64,000 nt of DNA from Enterobacter wuhouensis (GCF_004331265.1 NZ_SJOO01000002.1:310001-374000), one strand, 5' to 3'; positions 47,272 through 56,526 are shown, counted from the stretch's first letter. Program-made: numbers and translations. The notes: a model not told the origin generated them from the sequence alone.

Positions 47272-48432
47272 TCAGAGCGTATTCAGACGCTCGGCCGCCG
47301 CCAGCAGCGTCGATTCCTGCTTCGCAAAGCACAGGCGAATCAGCCTGTGCGGGAAGGGATCGGCGCAGAACACCGACAGCGGAATGGCGGCCACGCCCAC
47401 CTCTTTTGTCAGCCACTGGCAGAAGCTGACGTCGTCCAGATCGGAAATCGCGCTGTAGTCGGCCAGCAGGAAGTAGGTTCCTTCACAGGGTAAAATCTCC
47501 AGGCGGCTTTTGCTCAGCGCGTTCACAAACAGATCCCGGCGTTTTCGATAGAAGTCCGGCAGCTCGCGGTAGTGCTCCGGCTCGGCGCGCAGCATATCCG
47601 CCAGCGCCAGCTGGGCAGGCGTGTTCACGGCAAAGGTCAGGTACTGATGCACCTTGCGAAGCTCGGCGCTGATGGCGGCCGGTGCCACGCAGTAGCCCAC
47701 TTTCCAGCCGGTCATATGATAGGTCTTACCGAACGACGACACTGCAACCGCGCGCTCGCGAAGCTGCGGATGGGCCAGCACGCTGGCGTGGCCTTCCTCT
47801 GCAAAGCAGATGTGCTCGTAGACTTCATCGCTCAGCACGTAAATTTCACGTTCGGCAATCGCCTGCCACAGCGCGGCGAAATCGGCTTTCTGCCACACCG
47901 TTGCCGACGGGTTGTGCGGCGTGTTCAGGATCACCAGCCGGGTTTTGTCGCTCAGCAGCGCGGCGAACGCCTGCCAGTCCGGGCGGAAATGCGGCGGCTG
48001 GAGCGCCACGCGCTTCACCACGCCGCCGGAAAGTTCAACCGCAGGCGCGTAGCTGTCGTAGCTCGGGTCAAAGCAGATGACTTCATCCCCCGCACGCACC
48101 AGCGCGGTTATCGCCGCATACAGCGCTTCGGTTGCGCCTGCCGTCACCGTGATGTCGCTGTTCGCATCGGGCTTGAAGCCATACAGCTCCGCCGTTTTAT
48201 CCGCAATGGCTTCACGCAGCGCCTGCACGCCCGTCATCGGCGCGTACTGGTTTGCCCCCTGCGCCACGTGGTACGCCAGACGCTCCTGCAGATAGGTCGG
48301 GCCGTCGAAATCCGGGAATCCCTGCGAAAGGTTAATGGCGTTGTGCTGCTGCGCCAGGGCGCTCATCTGCGTGAAGATAGTGGTGCCAAGATTGGGAAGT
48401 TTACTCTGCGGAATCAATGCGTTATTGCTCAT
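47272..48432 (-). CDS. ybdL: Methionine aminotransferase YbdL
   Basis: PLP-dependent class I aminotransferase, 386 aa, that prefers methionine in E. coli and can make methionine from 4-methylthio-2-oxobutanoate, the last step of methionine salvage. The PLP lysine is in SSFGKTYHMTGWKVGY, and the phosphate-binding and NPSATV loops are seen. It is divergent from mtnB and shares a control region with a MetJ-like site, so it probably acts with the mtn genes. Confidence 0.94.
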   Translation of the reverse strand: MSNNALIPQSKLPNLGTTIFTQMSALAQQHNAINLSQGFPDFDGPTYLQERLAYHVAQGANQYAPMTGVQALREAIADKTAELYGFKPDANSDITVTAGATEALYAAITALVRAGDEVICFDPSYDSYAPAVELSGGVVKRVALQPPHFRPDWQAFAALLSDKTRLVILNTPHNPSATVWQKADFAALWQAIAEREIYVLSDEVYEHICFAEEGHASVLAHPQLRERAVAVSSFGKTYHMTGWKVGYCVAPAAISAELRKVHQYLTFAVNTPAQLALADMLRAEPEHYRELPDFYRKRRDLFVNALSKSRLEILPCEGTYFLLADYSAISDLDDVSFCQWLTKEVGVAAIPLSVFCADPFPHRLIRLCFAKQESTLLAAAERLNTL

Positions 48433-48499
48433 TGTGCGGTGCCTGCTTGTAATACTTATGTTGCTGACACTATAACACGATGTTAGTCTTTGGCAATCA

Positions 48500-48515
48500 A
48501 GACGCTTAGACGTCT
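48500..48515. promoter_or_regulatory. Tandem MetJ boxes between ybdL and mtnB
   Basis: AGACGCTT-AGACGTCT: the second box is a perfect match to the 8-bp MetJ consensus AGACGTCT and the first matches 6 of 8. MetJ binds as adjacent dimers to such tandem boxes. The site lies 39 bp before mtnB and 67 bp before ybdL. Confidence 0.8.
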
Positions 48516-48554
48516 ATACCATATAAATATTCCTGGCCGCGAGGGTAAAAGGAA

Positions 48555-49169
48555 ATGACAGACAACCTGCAACTCACACATCTGGTCGACGCCTGCCGCT
48601 GGATTGGCGCCAAAGGCTGGGCCCCCGCCACCGGCGGCAACATGTCGGTGCGTCAGGACGAACGCCTGTGCTGGCTCAGCGAATCCGGCAAAGACAAGGG
48701 CAGCCTGACGACGGAGGATTTTCTGCAGGTGGAGATTGCCACCAACCGCGCGCCGTCTGGTCGTAAGCCATCAGCCGAAACGGGGCTACACACCCTTATT
48801 TATCGCCTGTTCCCGGAGGCCAACGCCGTCCTGCACGTGCATACCGTCAACGCCACGGTGCTGTCGCGTCTGGTGAAAGAAGCCGAGCTCAGCATCAGCG
48901 GCTTTGAAATGCAAAAATCCCTCACCGGGCAGACCACGCATCTGGATACGGTGGCTATCCCGGTCTTTGATAATGACCAGGACATTGACGCCCTCGCCTT
49001 GCGGATCGCCCATTACGCCCAGGAACGCCCGCTTAATTATGGTTTTCTTCTGCGCGGTCATGGCTTAACCTGCTGGGGACGCGACGTGGCCGAGGCGCGC
49101 CGTCATCTGGAAGGACTCGAATTCTTATTTGAGTGCGAAATGCGTTTACGACAACTGGAGAGAGTATGA
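48555..49169 (+). CDS. mtnB: Methylthioribulose-1-phosphate dehydratase
   Basis: Class II aldolase-fold zinc enzyme, 204 aa, second step of the pathway after MtnA. It has GGNMSVR and the zinc ligands in [13 protein letters not shown], with a later His in [11 protein letters not shown]. It starts the mtnBCD operon and overlaps mtnC by 4 bases. It is controlled by the adjacent MetJ-like site. Confidence 0.95.
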   Translation: MTDNLQLTHLVDACRWIGAKGWAPATGGNMSVRQDERLCWLSESGKDKGSLTTEDFLQVEIATNRAPSGRKPSAETGLHTLIYRLFPEANAVLHVHTVNATVLSRLVKEAELSISGFEMQKSLTGQTTHLDTVAIPVFDNDQDIDALALRIAHYAQERPLNYGFLLRGHGLTCWGRDVAEARRHLEGLEFLFECEMRLRQLERV

Positions 49170-49855
49170 TTCGCGCGATTGTGACGGATATTGAAGGGAC
49201 CACCAGCGATATCCGTTTTGTCCATGATGTTTTGTTCCCCTACGCGCGCGAGCGGCTGGCGGCCTTCGTGACCGCGCAGCAGTACGCCGAGCCGGTGAAA
49301 TCCATTCTGGACAACCTGCGTGATGAAATCGGCAACCCGCACGCCGGTGCAGGCGAGCTTACCGACGCCCTGTTTGCCTTTATGGATGAAGACCGCAAAT
49401 CGACGGCGCTGAAAGCCCTGCAGGGGATCGTCTGGCAAGACGGCTACGTTAACGGCGACTTTACCGGCCACCTCTACCCGGACGTGCTGCCTGCGCTGGA
49501 AAAATGGAAGGCGCAAGGGATTGATCTCTATGTTTATTCCTCTGGCTCCGTCGCCGCGCAGAAACTGTTATTTGGCTACAGCGACGAAGGTGATATTACT
49601 CATCTGTTCAGCGGCTATTTTGATACCCACATCGGCGCCAAGCGCGAGGTGCAGTCTTATCAGAACATTGCGGCGCATACGGGCATCGCCCCGTCGCAGA
49701 TCCTGTTCCTGTCCGATATTCATCAGGAGCTGGACGCGGCTGAACGGGCAGGCTTTCGCACCCTGCAGCTGATTCGCGGCGATGATGACGGCGCAAGCCA
49801 TCACCACCAGGTCCACCAGTTTGACGAGATTAATCCGGAGCAGATCCCTTCATGA
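49166..49855 (+). CDS. mtnC: Enolase-phosphatase MtnC
   Basis: HAD-superfamily bifunctional enzyme, 229 aa, that enolises and dephosphorylates 2,3-diketo-5-methylthiopentyl-1-phosphate to acireductone. The HAD motif 1 region is [14 protein letters not shown], with the later motif [12 protein letters not shown]. It starts at ATG 49166 (ATGA overlap with mtnB) and overlaps mtnD by 4 bases. Confidence 0.96.
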   Translation: MIRAIVTDIEGTTSDIRFVHDVLFPYARERLAAFVTAQQYAEPVKSILDNLRDEIGNPHAGAGELTDALFAFMDEDRKSTALKALQGIVWQDGYVNGDFTGHLYPDVLPALEKWKAQGIDLYVYSSGSVAAQKLLFGYSDEGDITHLFSGYFDTHIGAKREVQSYQNIAAHTGIAPSQILFLSDIHQELDAAERAGFRTLQLIRGDDDGASHHHQVHQFDEINPEQIPS

Positions 49856-50394
49856 GCGCATTGACCATTTATTCCGATAAAGACGCCATTCAACACCAGT
49901 GGCACAGCACCGACGCCGCCGAGATCGCCCAGCAGCTCAACGCTAAAGGCGTGCGGTTTGAACGCTGGGCTGCCGATCGCGATTTAGGACACGATCCCGC
50001 GCCCGAAGCCGTGATCGAGGCGTATCAGCACGCGATCGACAAGCTGGTGGCGGAGAAAGGCTATCAGAGCTGGGACGTGATTAGCCTGCGCGCCGACAAC
50101 CCGCAGAAAGAGGCGCTGCGCGCGAAGTTCCTGAACGAACACACCCACGGCGAAGACGAAGTACGCTTCTTCGTAGAAGGCGCAGGGCTGTTCTGCCTGC
50201 ACATTGGCGACGAGGTGTATCAGGTGCTGTGCGAGAAAAACGACCTGATTTCCGTTCCAGCGGGCACGCCGCACTGGTTTGATATGGGCTCAGAGCCGAA
50301 CTTTACCGCCATTCGTATTTTCGATAACCCGGAAGGCTGGGTGGCGCAGTTTACGGGCGATGCGATCGCGGATGCGTATCCGCGCCTCGCTTGA
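49852..50394 (+). CDS. mtnD: Acireductone dioxygenase MtnD
   Basis: Cupin metalloenzyme, 180 aa. With Fe(II) it makes formate and 4-methylthio-2-oxobutanoate, which YbdL can aminate to methionine; with Ni(II) it runs an off-pathway reaction releasing CO. The metal ligands are in [15 protein letters not shown] and PHWFD. It is the last gene of the mtnBCD operon; a palindromic repeat follows 19 bp after the stop. Confidence 0.96.
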   Translation: MSALTIYSDKDAIQHQWHSTDAAEIAQQLNAKGVRFERWAADRDLGHDPAPEAVIEAYQHAIDKLVAEKGYQSWDVISLRADNPQKEALRAKFLNEHTHGEDEVRFFVEGAGLFCLHIGDEVYQVLCEKNDLISVPAGTPHWFDMGSEPNFTAIRIFDNPEGWVAQFTGDAIADAYPRLA

Positions 50395-50413
50395 TGAGCC
50401 AGCACTGAACAGT

Positions 50414-50450
50414 CCCCTCGCCCCTCCGGGGAGAGGGTTAGGGTGAGGGG
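50414..50450 (+). repeat. GGGTGAGGG-type palindromic repeat, copy 1
   Basis: A GC-rich hairpin (CCCCTCC / GGGGAGAGGG part) followed by TTAGGGTGAGGGG. It lies 19 bp after mtnD. It belongs to the same family as the copies at 50.6, 53.1, 54.4 and 61.2 kb and is unlike the classical REP at 43.1 kb. Confidence 0.75.
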
Positions 50451-50587
50451 AAACAGCGTGTTGGTATTTCCTTTTCCAACCTTGATTAAATGCTGGCGAT
50501 AATCCTCTGTACATCAGCTCCAACCAACCTTGCCAGATGAGGAATACCAAAAAGAGAAATCTGTCTTCGACTTGATCAATGAATTCT

Positions 50588-50625
50588 CCCCCTCACCCCA
50601 GCCCTCTCCCTTAAGGGAGAGGGGG
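50588..50625 (-). repeat. GGGTGAGGG-type palindromic repeat, copy 2 (inverted)
   Basis: CCCCCTCACCCCAGCC then CCTCTCCCTTAAGGGAGAGG, opposite in orientation to copy 1. It contains the stop codon of the 26-codon remnant. Confidence 0.75.
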
Positions 50626-50691
50626 TTGAAGAGGCTTCACATACCTCACCACGCGCTCCAGTTTTAAGTCTGTTTCAGGATCGAGCGTCAC
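50611..50691 (-). pseudogene. Remnant of an SRPBCC (AHSA1-like) gene
   Basis: A GTG at 50691 has AGAGGAC eight bases upstream, a proper ribosome binding site 43 bp after the mtnA stop. The frame reads MTLDPETDLKLERVV, which resembles the N-terminus of SRPBCC/AHSA1-domain proteins, then diverges (RYVKPLQ) and stops at 50611 inside a palindromic repeat. I infer a gene whose body was lost at the repeat. A short chance frame is the alternative. Confidence 0.4.
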
Positions 50692-50733
50692 GATGTTGTC
50701 CTCTCAGGGGAACCCCTTAAAGGATAGCCGGAC

Positions 50734-51750
50734 TCAGGCGAATTTCCCTTCCGCCACCGCTTCCGGCGTAACCACGCCCGTATCCAGCACCCAGCCGCTA
50801 ATCAGCGAGGCAGGCGTGACGTCGAACGCCGGGTTATAGACCTGCGCGTTTTCCGGCGCCCACTGCACCGCGCCAAAGCTTCCGGCTACGCCCGTCACCT
50901 CGCTGGCGGCGCGCTGTTCAATCGGGATCGCGTCACCGTTCGGGCAGTCCGGATCGAGGGTCGTTTGCGGGGCAGCCACATAGAACGGAATGCCGTGGAA
51001 TTTCGCCAGCACCGCCAGAGAATAGGTGCCGATCTTGTTCGCCACGTCGCCGTTGGCGGCAATGCGGTCTGCGCCCACCCACACGGCGTCCACCAGCCCT
51101 TTCGCCATCAGGCTGGCGGCCATGGAATCGGTAATCAGCCGATACGGCACGCCCAGCTCGCCAAGCTCCCACGCAGTCAGTCTGCCACCCTGCAGCAGCG
51201 GACGGGTTTCATCCACCCAGACGCTGCTGACGTTACCGTCCTGATGCGCGCGGGCAATTACGCCCAATGCGGTGCCGACGCCCGCCGTTGCCAGCCCGCC
51301 GGTGTTGCAGTGGGTCAGCAGGCGGCTGCCGGGCTTCACCAGCGCGCTGCCGGCTTTCGCAATCGCGTCGCAAAGCCGTTTGTCTTCGTCAATCAGCCGC
51401 AGCGCTTCGGCCACCAGCGCCGGAACATACTCTTCCTGCCACAGCGCAATCTTCATGCGGTCGAGATTGTTCATCAGGTTCACCGCCGTCGGGCGGGACG
51501 CGCGCAGGGTGTCCAGCGCCGCCGCCAGCTCGTCGCGGCTTTTGCCGTTTTCCGCCAGCAGCGCCAGCAGCAGGCTTGCAGAAAGACCAATCAGCGGCGC
51601 GCCGCGCACCCGCAGGGCATGAATGTGCCCAACCAGCGCCTCGACCGTCGAAGCATCCAGCCAGTGCTTCTCCTGCGGAAGCGCCTGCTGGTCGAGAATA
51701 AAGAGCTGATTATTCGCCACCCGCAGGCTGGTCGTCTGTAATGTCTGCAT
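50734..51750 (-). CDS. mtnA: S-methyl-5-thioribose-1-phosphate isomerase
   Basis: Isomerises methylthioribose-1-phosphate to the ribulose form, 338 aa, eIF2B-alpha-like fold. The catalytic Cys is in [12 protein letters not shown] and the catalytic Asp in [17 protein letters not shown]. It is divergent from mtnK, and the 103-bp gap carries three tandem MetJ-like boxes. Confidence 0.96.
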   Translation of the reverse strand: MQTLQTTSLRVANNQLFILDQQALPQEKHWLDASTVEALVGHIHALRVRGAPLIGLSASLLLALLAENGKSRDELAAALDTLRASRPTAVNLMNNLDRMKIALWQEEYVPALVAEALRLIDEDKRLCDAIAKAGSALVKPGSRLLTHCNTGGLATAGVGTALGVIARAHQDGNVSSVWVDETRPLLQGGRLTAWELGELGVPYRLITDSMAASLMAKGLVDAVWVGADRIAANGDVANKIGTYSLAVLAKFHGIPFYVAAPQTTLDPDCPNGDAIPIEQRAASEVTGVAGSFGAVQWAPENAQVYNPAFDVTPASLISGWVLDTGVVTPEAVAEGKFA

Positions 51751-51802
51751 GTCGTTAATTCCCTGTTGCGTTGTTGTAGCACATTGTGTCAGGATGAAAT
51801 CC

Positions 51803-51826
51803 AGATGTATAGACGTCTACATGTCT
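51803..51826. promoter_or_regulatory. Triple MetJ box between mtnA and mtnK
   Basis: AGATGTAT-AGACGTCT-ACATGTCT: the central box is perfect and the flanking boxes match 6 of 8 each. The array lies 27 bp before mtnK and 52 bp before mtnA, so it can control both. Confidence 0.85.
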
Positions 51827-51853
51827 TTATTAGCAAACCGTGAGGAACAGGCC

Positions 51854-53053
51854 ATGTCGCAATACCGTACCTTTACCGCTCAGGACGCCGTGGAGTATGC
51901 CAGGCAGTTTGGCGGCCTTGATGACCCATCATCGCTGGTGGAGGCGCAGGAGGTAGGCGACGGCAACCTCAATCTGGTCTTTAAAATTTTCGACGGCGCG
52001 GGCGTGAGCCGCATCATCGTCAAGCAGGCGCTGCCCTACGTGCGCTGCGTCGGGGAGTCCTGGCCGCTGACGCTGGACCGCGCCCGTCTTGAGGCGCAAA
52101 CGCTGGTCGAGCACTACCGGCACAGCCCGCAGCACACCGTGAAAATTCACCACTTCGACCCGGAACTGGCGGTAATGGTGATGGAAGATCTCTCCAGCCA
52201 TCGCATCTGGCGCGGCGAGCTGATCAACAACATTTACTACCCGCAGGCGGCGCAGCAGCTGGGCGAATACCTCGCGCACGCGCTGTTCCACACCAGCGAT
52301 TTCTACCTGCACCCGCACGAGAAAAAAGCGCAGGTGGCGAAATTCATCAACCCGGAGATGTGCGAGATCACCGAAGATCTGTTCTTCAACGATCCGTATC
52401 AGATCCACGAGCGCAACAGCTACCCGGCCGAGCTGGAAAATGACGTAGCGGCCCTGCGCGACGACGCCCAGCTAAAAATTGCCGTAGCCTCTCTGAAGCA
52501 CCGTTTCTTTTCTCAGGCTGAAGCCCTGCTGCACGGCGATATTCACAGCGGGTCGATTTTTGTGGCCGACGGCAGCCTGAAGGCCATCGACGCCGAGTTC
52601 GGCTATTTCGGGCCGATTGGCTTTGACCTCGGCACCGCCATCGGCAACCTGCTGCTGAACTTCTGCGGCCTGCCGGGGCATCTGGGCATTCGCGATGCCG
52701 CCGCCGCGCGCGAGCAGCGCCTGACCGATATTCAAGAACTCTGGAACACCTTCGCGGAACGCTTCCAGGCGCTGGCAAACGAAAAAGCCCGCGACGCCGC
52801 GCTTAACGCACCGGGCTATGCCTCCGCGTTCCTGAAAAAGGTCTGGCATGACGCCATCGGGTTCTGCGGCACCGAGCTGATTCGCCGCAGCGTCGGGCTT
52901 TCCCACGTGGCGGATATCGACACCATTCAGGACGAGGCGATGCGCCACGCATGCCTGCGCCATGCGATAACGCTCGGTAAAGCGCTGATCGTCATTGCCG
53001 ACCGCATCGACAGCGCGGAAGAGCTGGTGGCACGAGTGCGACAGTACAGCTGA
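51854..53053 (+). CDS. mtnK: Methylthioribose kinase MtnK
   Basis: Phosphorylates 5-methylthioribose at O1, 399 aa, with an aminoglycoside-phosphotransferase-like kinase fold. Seen are the nucleotide loop [11 protein letters not shown], the catalytic loop [13 protein letters not shown] and the metal-binding [15 protein letters not shown]. The start is ATG 51854 ([13 protein letters not shown]) with GAGGAAC upstream. The presence of mtnK means methylthioribose is a usable substrate, whether from inside or outside the cell. Confidence 0.96.
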   Translation: MSQYRTFTAQDAVEYARQFGGLDDPSSLVEAQEVGDGNLNLVFKIFDGAGVSRIIVKQALPYVRCVGESWPLTLDRARLEAQTLVEHYRHSPQHTVKIHHFDPELAVMVMEDLSSHRIWRGELINNIYYPQAAQQLGEYLAHALFHTSDFYLHPHEKKAQVAKFINPEMCEITEDLFFNDPYQIHERNSYPAELENDVAALRDDAQLKIAVASLKHRFFSQAEALLHGDIHSGSIFVADGSLKAIDAEFGYFGPIGFDLGTAIGNLLLNFCGLPGHLGIRDAAAAREQRLTDIQELWNTFAERFQALANEKARDAALNAPGYASAFLKKVWHDAIGFCGTELIRRSVGLSHVADIDTIQDEAMRHACLRHAITLGKALIVIADRIDSAEELVARVRQYS

Positions 53054-53068
53054 GTGCATTTGGTTTTC

Positions 53069-53102
53069 TCCCTCTCCCTGTGGGAGAGGGTCGGGGTGAG
53101 GG
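53069..53102 (+). repeat. GGGTGAGGG-type palindromic repeat, copy 3
   Basis: TCCCTCTCCCTGTGGGAGAG then GGTCGGGGTGAGGGC, 15 bp after mtnK and between two convergent genes. The hairpin may help end both transcripts. Confidence 0.75.
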
Positions 53103-53115
53103 CACCAAACCGCAC

Positions 53116-54357
53116 TTACCCCAAATACTCAATCACCGACAATCCGCCGTTATAATCCGTGCTGTAAATAATCCCCTGCGCATCCACAAACACGTCGCAC
53201 GACTGGATCACCTGAGGGCGATTCGGCCGCGTGTCCATCATTCTCTCCGGCGCGGCGGGCACCAGCGCCCCCGTTTCCACCGGTCGATACGGATTGGAAA
53301 TGTCATACGCGCGAACGCCCGCGTTCTGATAGGTCGCAAAAATTAGCGTCGAGCTGACGAAGCTCCCCGGCCGATTCTCATGCAGGTTGTGCGGGCCGAA
53401 ATGCGCCCCTTTCGCCACGTAGTCGGTTTCATCCGGCTGCGGGAAGGTCGAGATGCTCACCGGGTTCGACGGCTCGCGGATATCAAACAGCCAGATGAGC
53501 TTCTCGCCGTCCTCCTGGTTATCCAGCACCGCTTCGTCCAGCACCACCAGCAAATCGCGGTCCGGCAGCGGCAGCGCGGTGTGCGTCCCGCCGCCAAACG
53601 GCGGGCTCCAGTTGCGGTGGCTAATGAGCTTCGGCCGGGTGCGGTCCTTCACGTCCAGCAGCGTCAGGCCGCCGTCGCGCCAGCTGCCGTAGGCGGTATC
53701 GCCAGCGATAATCGCGTGGTGCAGCGCGTAGCGTTTCCCTTCCGGCCAGTTCGGCCTCTCCCCTTCTGCCTGGTTCATCCCCGGCAGCCACCAGCGCCCC
53801 GCCACTTCGGGCTTGCGCGGGTCCGCAAGATCGATGGTCAGGAAGATGTAGTCGGTAAAGCCGTCGATCAGCGCTGAAACGTAGGCCCAGCGGCCACCGA
53901 CGTACCAGATGCGGTGAATGCCGATGCCGCTCAGCGACAGAAAGCCGATTTCGCGCGGCCTGTCCGGCGTGGAGATATCAAACACGCGCAGCCCGGCGCT
54001 CCAGCCTTTGTCCTGCACGTCGCTGACGGTCTCCCCCACCTGGCGGGTGTAGTACACCTTCTCGTCGGCAAAGCGGGCATCGGCAAACAGATCCCGGGCG
54101 TTAATCACCAGCAGCAGGTCGTCATGCGCCTGCAGGTGCACGTTCCAGGTGCCGGGCGGCGCGGGCACGTAGCCTGCGGCCTTTGGGTTCTTCGGGTCGC
54201 GCACGTCGACAATCGAAAAGCCCTGCGACACCATATGGCCGATATACGCGAAGCCGCGGTGCACCATCAGCTGCACGCCGTCCGGACGACCGCCCTGGTC
54301 GCTATGGCCAATCAGCCGCATATTGCGGCTGTATTCTGGAGGGGGTAAAGAAGTCAC
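53116..54357 (-). CDS. LVIVD-repeat beta-propeller protein
   Basis: It is 413 aa from GTG 54357 (MTSLPPPEYSRNM, AGGAG upstream). The frame extends to a TTG at 54390, but that lies inside a repeat. Repeats with the pattern GFSIVDVRDPKNPK, GLRVFDISTPDRPRE, YIFLTIDLADPRKPEVAG, GLTLLDVKDRTRPKL, IWLFDIREPSNPVS and VRAYDISNPYRPVE mark a propeller of LVIVD type. No signal peptide, so it should be cytosolic. It lies 89 bp after the binding-protein gene of an ABC transporter. Its function is not known to me. Confidence 0.82.
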   Translation of the reverse strand: MTSLPPPEYSRNMRLIGHSDQGGRPDGVQLMVHRGFAYIGHMVSQGFSIVDVRDPKNPKAAGYVPAPPGTWNVHLQAHDDLLLVINARDLFADARFADEKVYYTRQVGETVSDVQDKGWSAGLRVFDISTPDRPREIGFLSLSGIGIHRIWYVGGRWAYVSALIDGFTDYIFLTIDLADPRKPEVAGRWWLPGMNQAEGERPNWPEGKRYALHHAIIAGDTAYGSWRDGGLTLLDVKDRTRPKLISHRNWSPPFGGGTHTALPLPDRDLLVVLDEAVLDNQEDGEKLIWLFDIREPSNPVSISTFPQPDETDYVAKGAHFGPHNLHENRPGSFVSSTLIFATYQNAGVRAYDISNPYRPVETGALVPAAPERMMDTRPNRPQVIQSCDVFVDAQGIIYSTDYNGGLSVIEYLG

Positions 54358-54377
54358 CTTGAGCTCCTGTTGGTTTT

Positions 54378-54412
54378 CCCCCTCTCCCAAAGGGAGAGGG
54401 CCGGGGTGAGGG
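54378..54412 (+). repeat. GGGTGAGGG-type palindromic repeat, copy 4
   Basis: CCCCCTCTCCCAAAGGGAGA then GGGCCGGGGTGAGGG, between the binding-protein gene and the LVIVD-protein gene of one operon. It could tune the level of the downstream gene. Confidence 0.75.
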
Positions 54413-54446
54413 CATCAGGCCGCACCTGACGCCACCCGGCTTGGTT

Positions 54447-55511
54447 TTACTTGTTTTTCGCTTCCAGCGTCGCAAACCACGGCGCGATAAAATCTTCCGT
54501 CTGGCCCCAGCCAGGAATGATTTTTCCCAGAGACGCCACGTTCACCGGCCCCGGCTGGGCGGTCAGCAGCGCCTGCGGAATGGCGGCCGCTTTAAAATCG
54601 TAGGTTGCAGGCGTCGCTTCCCCGGCAATCTTGTTCGCCACCAGACGCACGTTCGTCGCGCCAATCAGCTTCGGATCCACCGCCACGCTCACCTTCCACG
54701 AACTGCCCGGTTCGCGCATCAGCTGCAGATCCTGGTTGGAGATGTCGATGCTGTAGAGCTTGATCTCGGTGCGGCCGTTCTCCTTCAGCGCCTTATACGC
54801 GCCCTGGCTGAAGGCGTCCCAGGTGCCCCAGATGGCGTCGATTTTGCCTTTCGGGTATTTCGCGAGGATCGCACCCACCTTGTTGGCGGTATCGCCCTGC
54901 ACGTCAGAGGAGACGGCACCGATGGACTCCAGCTCTTTGATGTCCGGATACTGCTTTTGCAGCTCTTTATAGGCTGCCTGACGGCGCTCCATCGGCGGGA
55001 AGCCCGCGACCCACAGCTTGACGATATTGGCCTTGCCGTTGAAATCTTTCGCCAGCTGGCCGAAGGAGAGGTTCGTCAGGGAGGCATCGTCCTGCTGGGT
55101 GACGGTCACGCCCGGGATCTCGCCGTTAACGGCGGTATCAAAGACCGCGACTTTAATACCGGCATCCACCGCCTTCTTCACCAGCGCGGTGGAGTACGGA
55201 TCGCGCCCCTGAGAGAGAATAATCCCGTCATATTTCTGGCTGATCGCCTGGTTCACGAAGTCCTGGAATTTAGCGTCATCCCCGTTGCTTAAAAAGGTGC
55301 TGACCTTAAAGCCGAGCTTTTTCCCTTCCTGAATCGCCCCGGCAACAAACTGCGTGGTGTTGTCGTCCGAGCCGAGGTTGCGGATCACCGCGATGCGGAT
55401 CGGGCCGTCATGGTTCGCAATGGCCGCCGGAACCGGCGCGGGCGTAGCCGCGAAGCCTGGCAGAGCCGTGAGCAGTCCAAGTGCCACCAAAGAGAGTGCA
55501 ATCTTTTTCAT
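54447..55511 (-). CDS. Periplasmic sugar-type substrate-binding protein
   Basis: ABC-transporter binding protein of the RbsB/TorT type, 354 aa. The signal peptide ends at GFA|ATPA. The periplasmic-binding fold is seen from IRIAVIRNLGSDDNTTQFV through YDGIILSQGRDPYSTALV and DAIWGTWDAFSQGAY. The ligand is not known. It is encoded 19 bp after the permease gene. Context next to mtnK suggests, without proof, a pentose-like ligand such as methylthioribose. Confidence 0.86.
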   Translation of the reverse strand: MKKIALSLVALGLLTALPGFAATPAPVPAAIANHDGPIRIAVIRNLGSDDNTTQFVAGAIQEGKKLGFKVSTFLSNGDDAKFQDFVNQAISQKYDGIILSQGRDPYSTALVKKAVDAGIKVAVFDTAVNGEIPGVTVTQQDDASLTNLSFGQLAKDFNGKANIVKLWVAGFPPMERRQAAYKELQKQYPDIKELESIGAVSSDVQGDTANKVGAILAKYPKGKIDAIWGTWDAFSQGAYKALKENGRTEIKLYSIDISNQDLQLMREPGSSWKVSVAVDPKLIGATNVRLVANKIAGEATPATYDFKAAAIPQALLTAQPGPVNVASLGKIIPGWGQTEDFIAPWFATLEAKNK

Positions 55512-55530
55512 TTTTTATCCCGTTGTGTTG

Positions 55531-56526
55531 TCAGCGTTTTTGTATGTAGGTCATCGCCAGCGCCACTGCGAGCACCAGCCCTTTTATAATGTCCATGGCG
55601 TAATACGGCACGGAGAGCATCACCAGCCCGTTCGACAGCACGCCGAGGATCACCGCCCCGACGAGCGTACCCAGCGCGTTCGGTTTCCCGGAACCCGCCA
55701 GCGAGAAGCCGATCCACGCCGCCGCCACCGCATCCATCAGGTATCCGCCGCCCGCATTCACCTGCGACGAACCGATGCGCGACGCCAGCAAAATCCCGCC
55801 CAGGCCCGCCAGCAGCGAGGCAATCACGTAGGCCGCCACCTTGTAGCGCGTGGTGCGAATGCCGGAGAGGCGCGCCGCTTCCGGGTTGCCGCCAATGGCG
55901 TACATCCGGCGTCCGTGCGTGGTCAGCGAGAGGCCAAGCTGCGCCAGCACGGTCACCACTAGCATGACGATCACGATGGTCGGCACCTGTCCCAGCAGGC
56001 TGAACGCCTCCGGAATGGTCCCTTCCGCCATGTCGCCGCTCGGCAGCACCATGTTCTCGGTAATCGACCCGCCGTAGCTGTAGGTCATCGCCACGCCCTG
56101 GATCACAAACAGGCTGGCAAGGGTCGCGAGCATGTCCGGAATACGCAGGATGACGATCAGGAAGGCGTTAAACAGCCCCACCAGCGTGCAGAGCGCCAGC
56201 GTAATCAGAATCGACTCGGTGGTACCAAAGCCGTGCCAGACGAAAAGGGAAATCACCAGCGCGTTCGCCAGCGAGGCGGTGGATCCGACAGAGAGATCGA
56301 ACCCGCCGATGGTCAATGAAATCGACACGCCAATGGCAATCACCGTCACGATGGCAATCGAGCGCAGAATGTTGATGATGTTGTTCGGATCGAGGAAGCT
56401 GTCCGACGCCAGGCCAAAGACGGCCACCAGCGCGACGACGGTTAACAGCATGCCCCACTTGTAGAGAAAATCGAAAATCTGCTGACGGCCAGACGCCGCC
56501 GCGTTCACTGAAAGGGCCTTGCTCAC
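55531..56526 (-). CDS. ABC transporter permease, ribose/RbsC family
   Basis: It is 331 aa from GTG 56526 (MSKALSVNAAASG), overlapping the ATPase stop by 4 bases (GTGA). There are about ten hydrophobic segments and the RbsC-family stretches GGFDLSVGSTASLANAL and NAGGGYLMDAVAAAWIGFSL are seen. The open frame extends upstream in a different, non-homologous frame extension that I exclude. Confidence 0.88.
   Translation of the reverse strand: MSKALSVNAAASGRQQIFDFLYKWGMLLTVVALVAVFGLASDSFLDPNNIINILRSIAIVTVIAIGVSISLTIGGFDLSVGSTASLANALVISLFVWHGFGTTESILITLALCTLVGLFNAFLIVILRIPDMLATLASLFVIQGVAMTYSYGGSITENMVLPSGDMAEGTIPEAFSLLGQVPTIVIVMLVVTVLAQLGLSLTTHGRRMYAIGGNPEAARLSGIRTTRYKVAAYVIASLLAGLGGILLASRIGSSQVNAGGGYLMDAVAAAWIGFSLAGSGKPNALGTLVGAVILGVLSNGLVMLSVPYYAMDIIKGLVLAVALAMTYIQKR

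Larger units (their letters stand above)
50395..50733. other. Intergenic region mtnD-mtnA: composite repeat and gene remnant
   Basis: These 339 bp between convergent mtnD and mtnA contain two palindromic repeats in opposite orientation (50414-50450 and 50588-50625). Between them a 90-bp stretch is bounded by TTGGTATT / AATACCAA (50461-50550) and holds a direct repeat CCAACCTTG. Then comes a 26-codon open frame on the minus strand that looks like a gene remnant. Confidence 0.65.
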
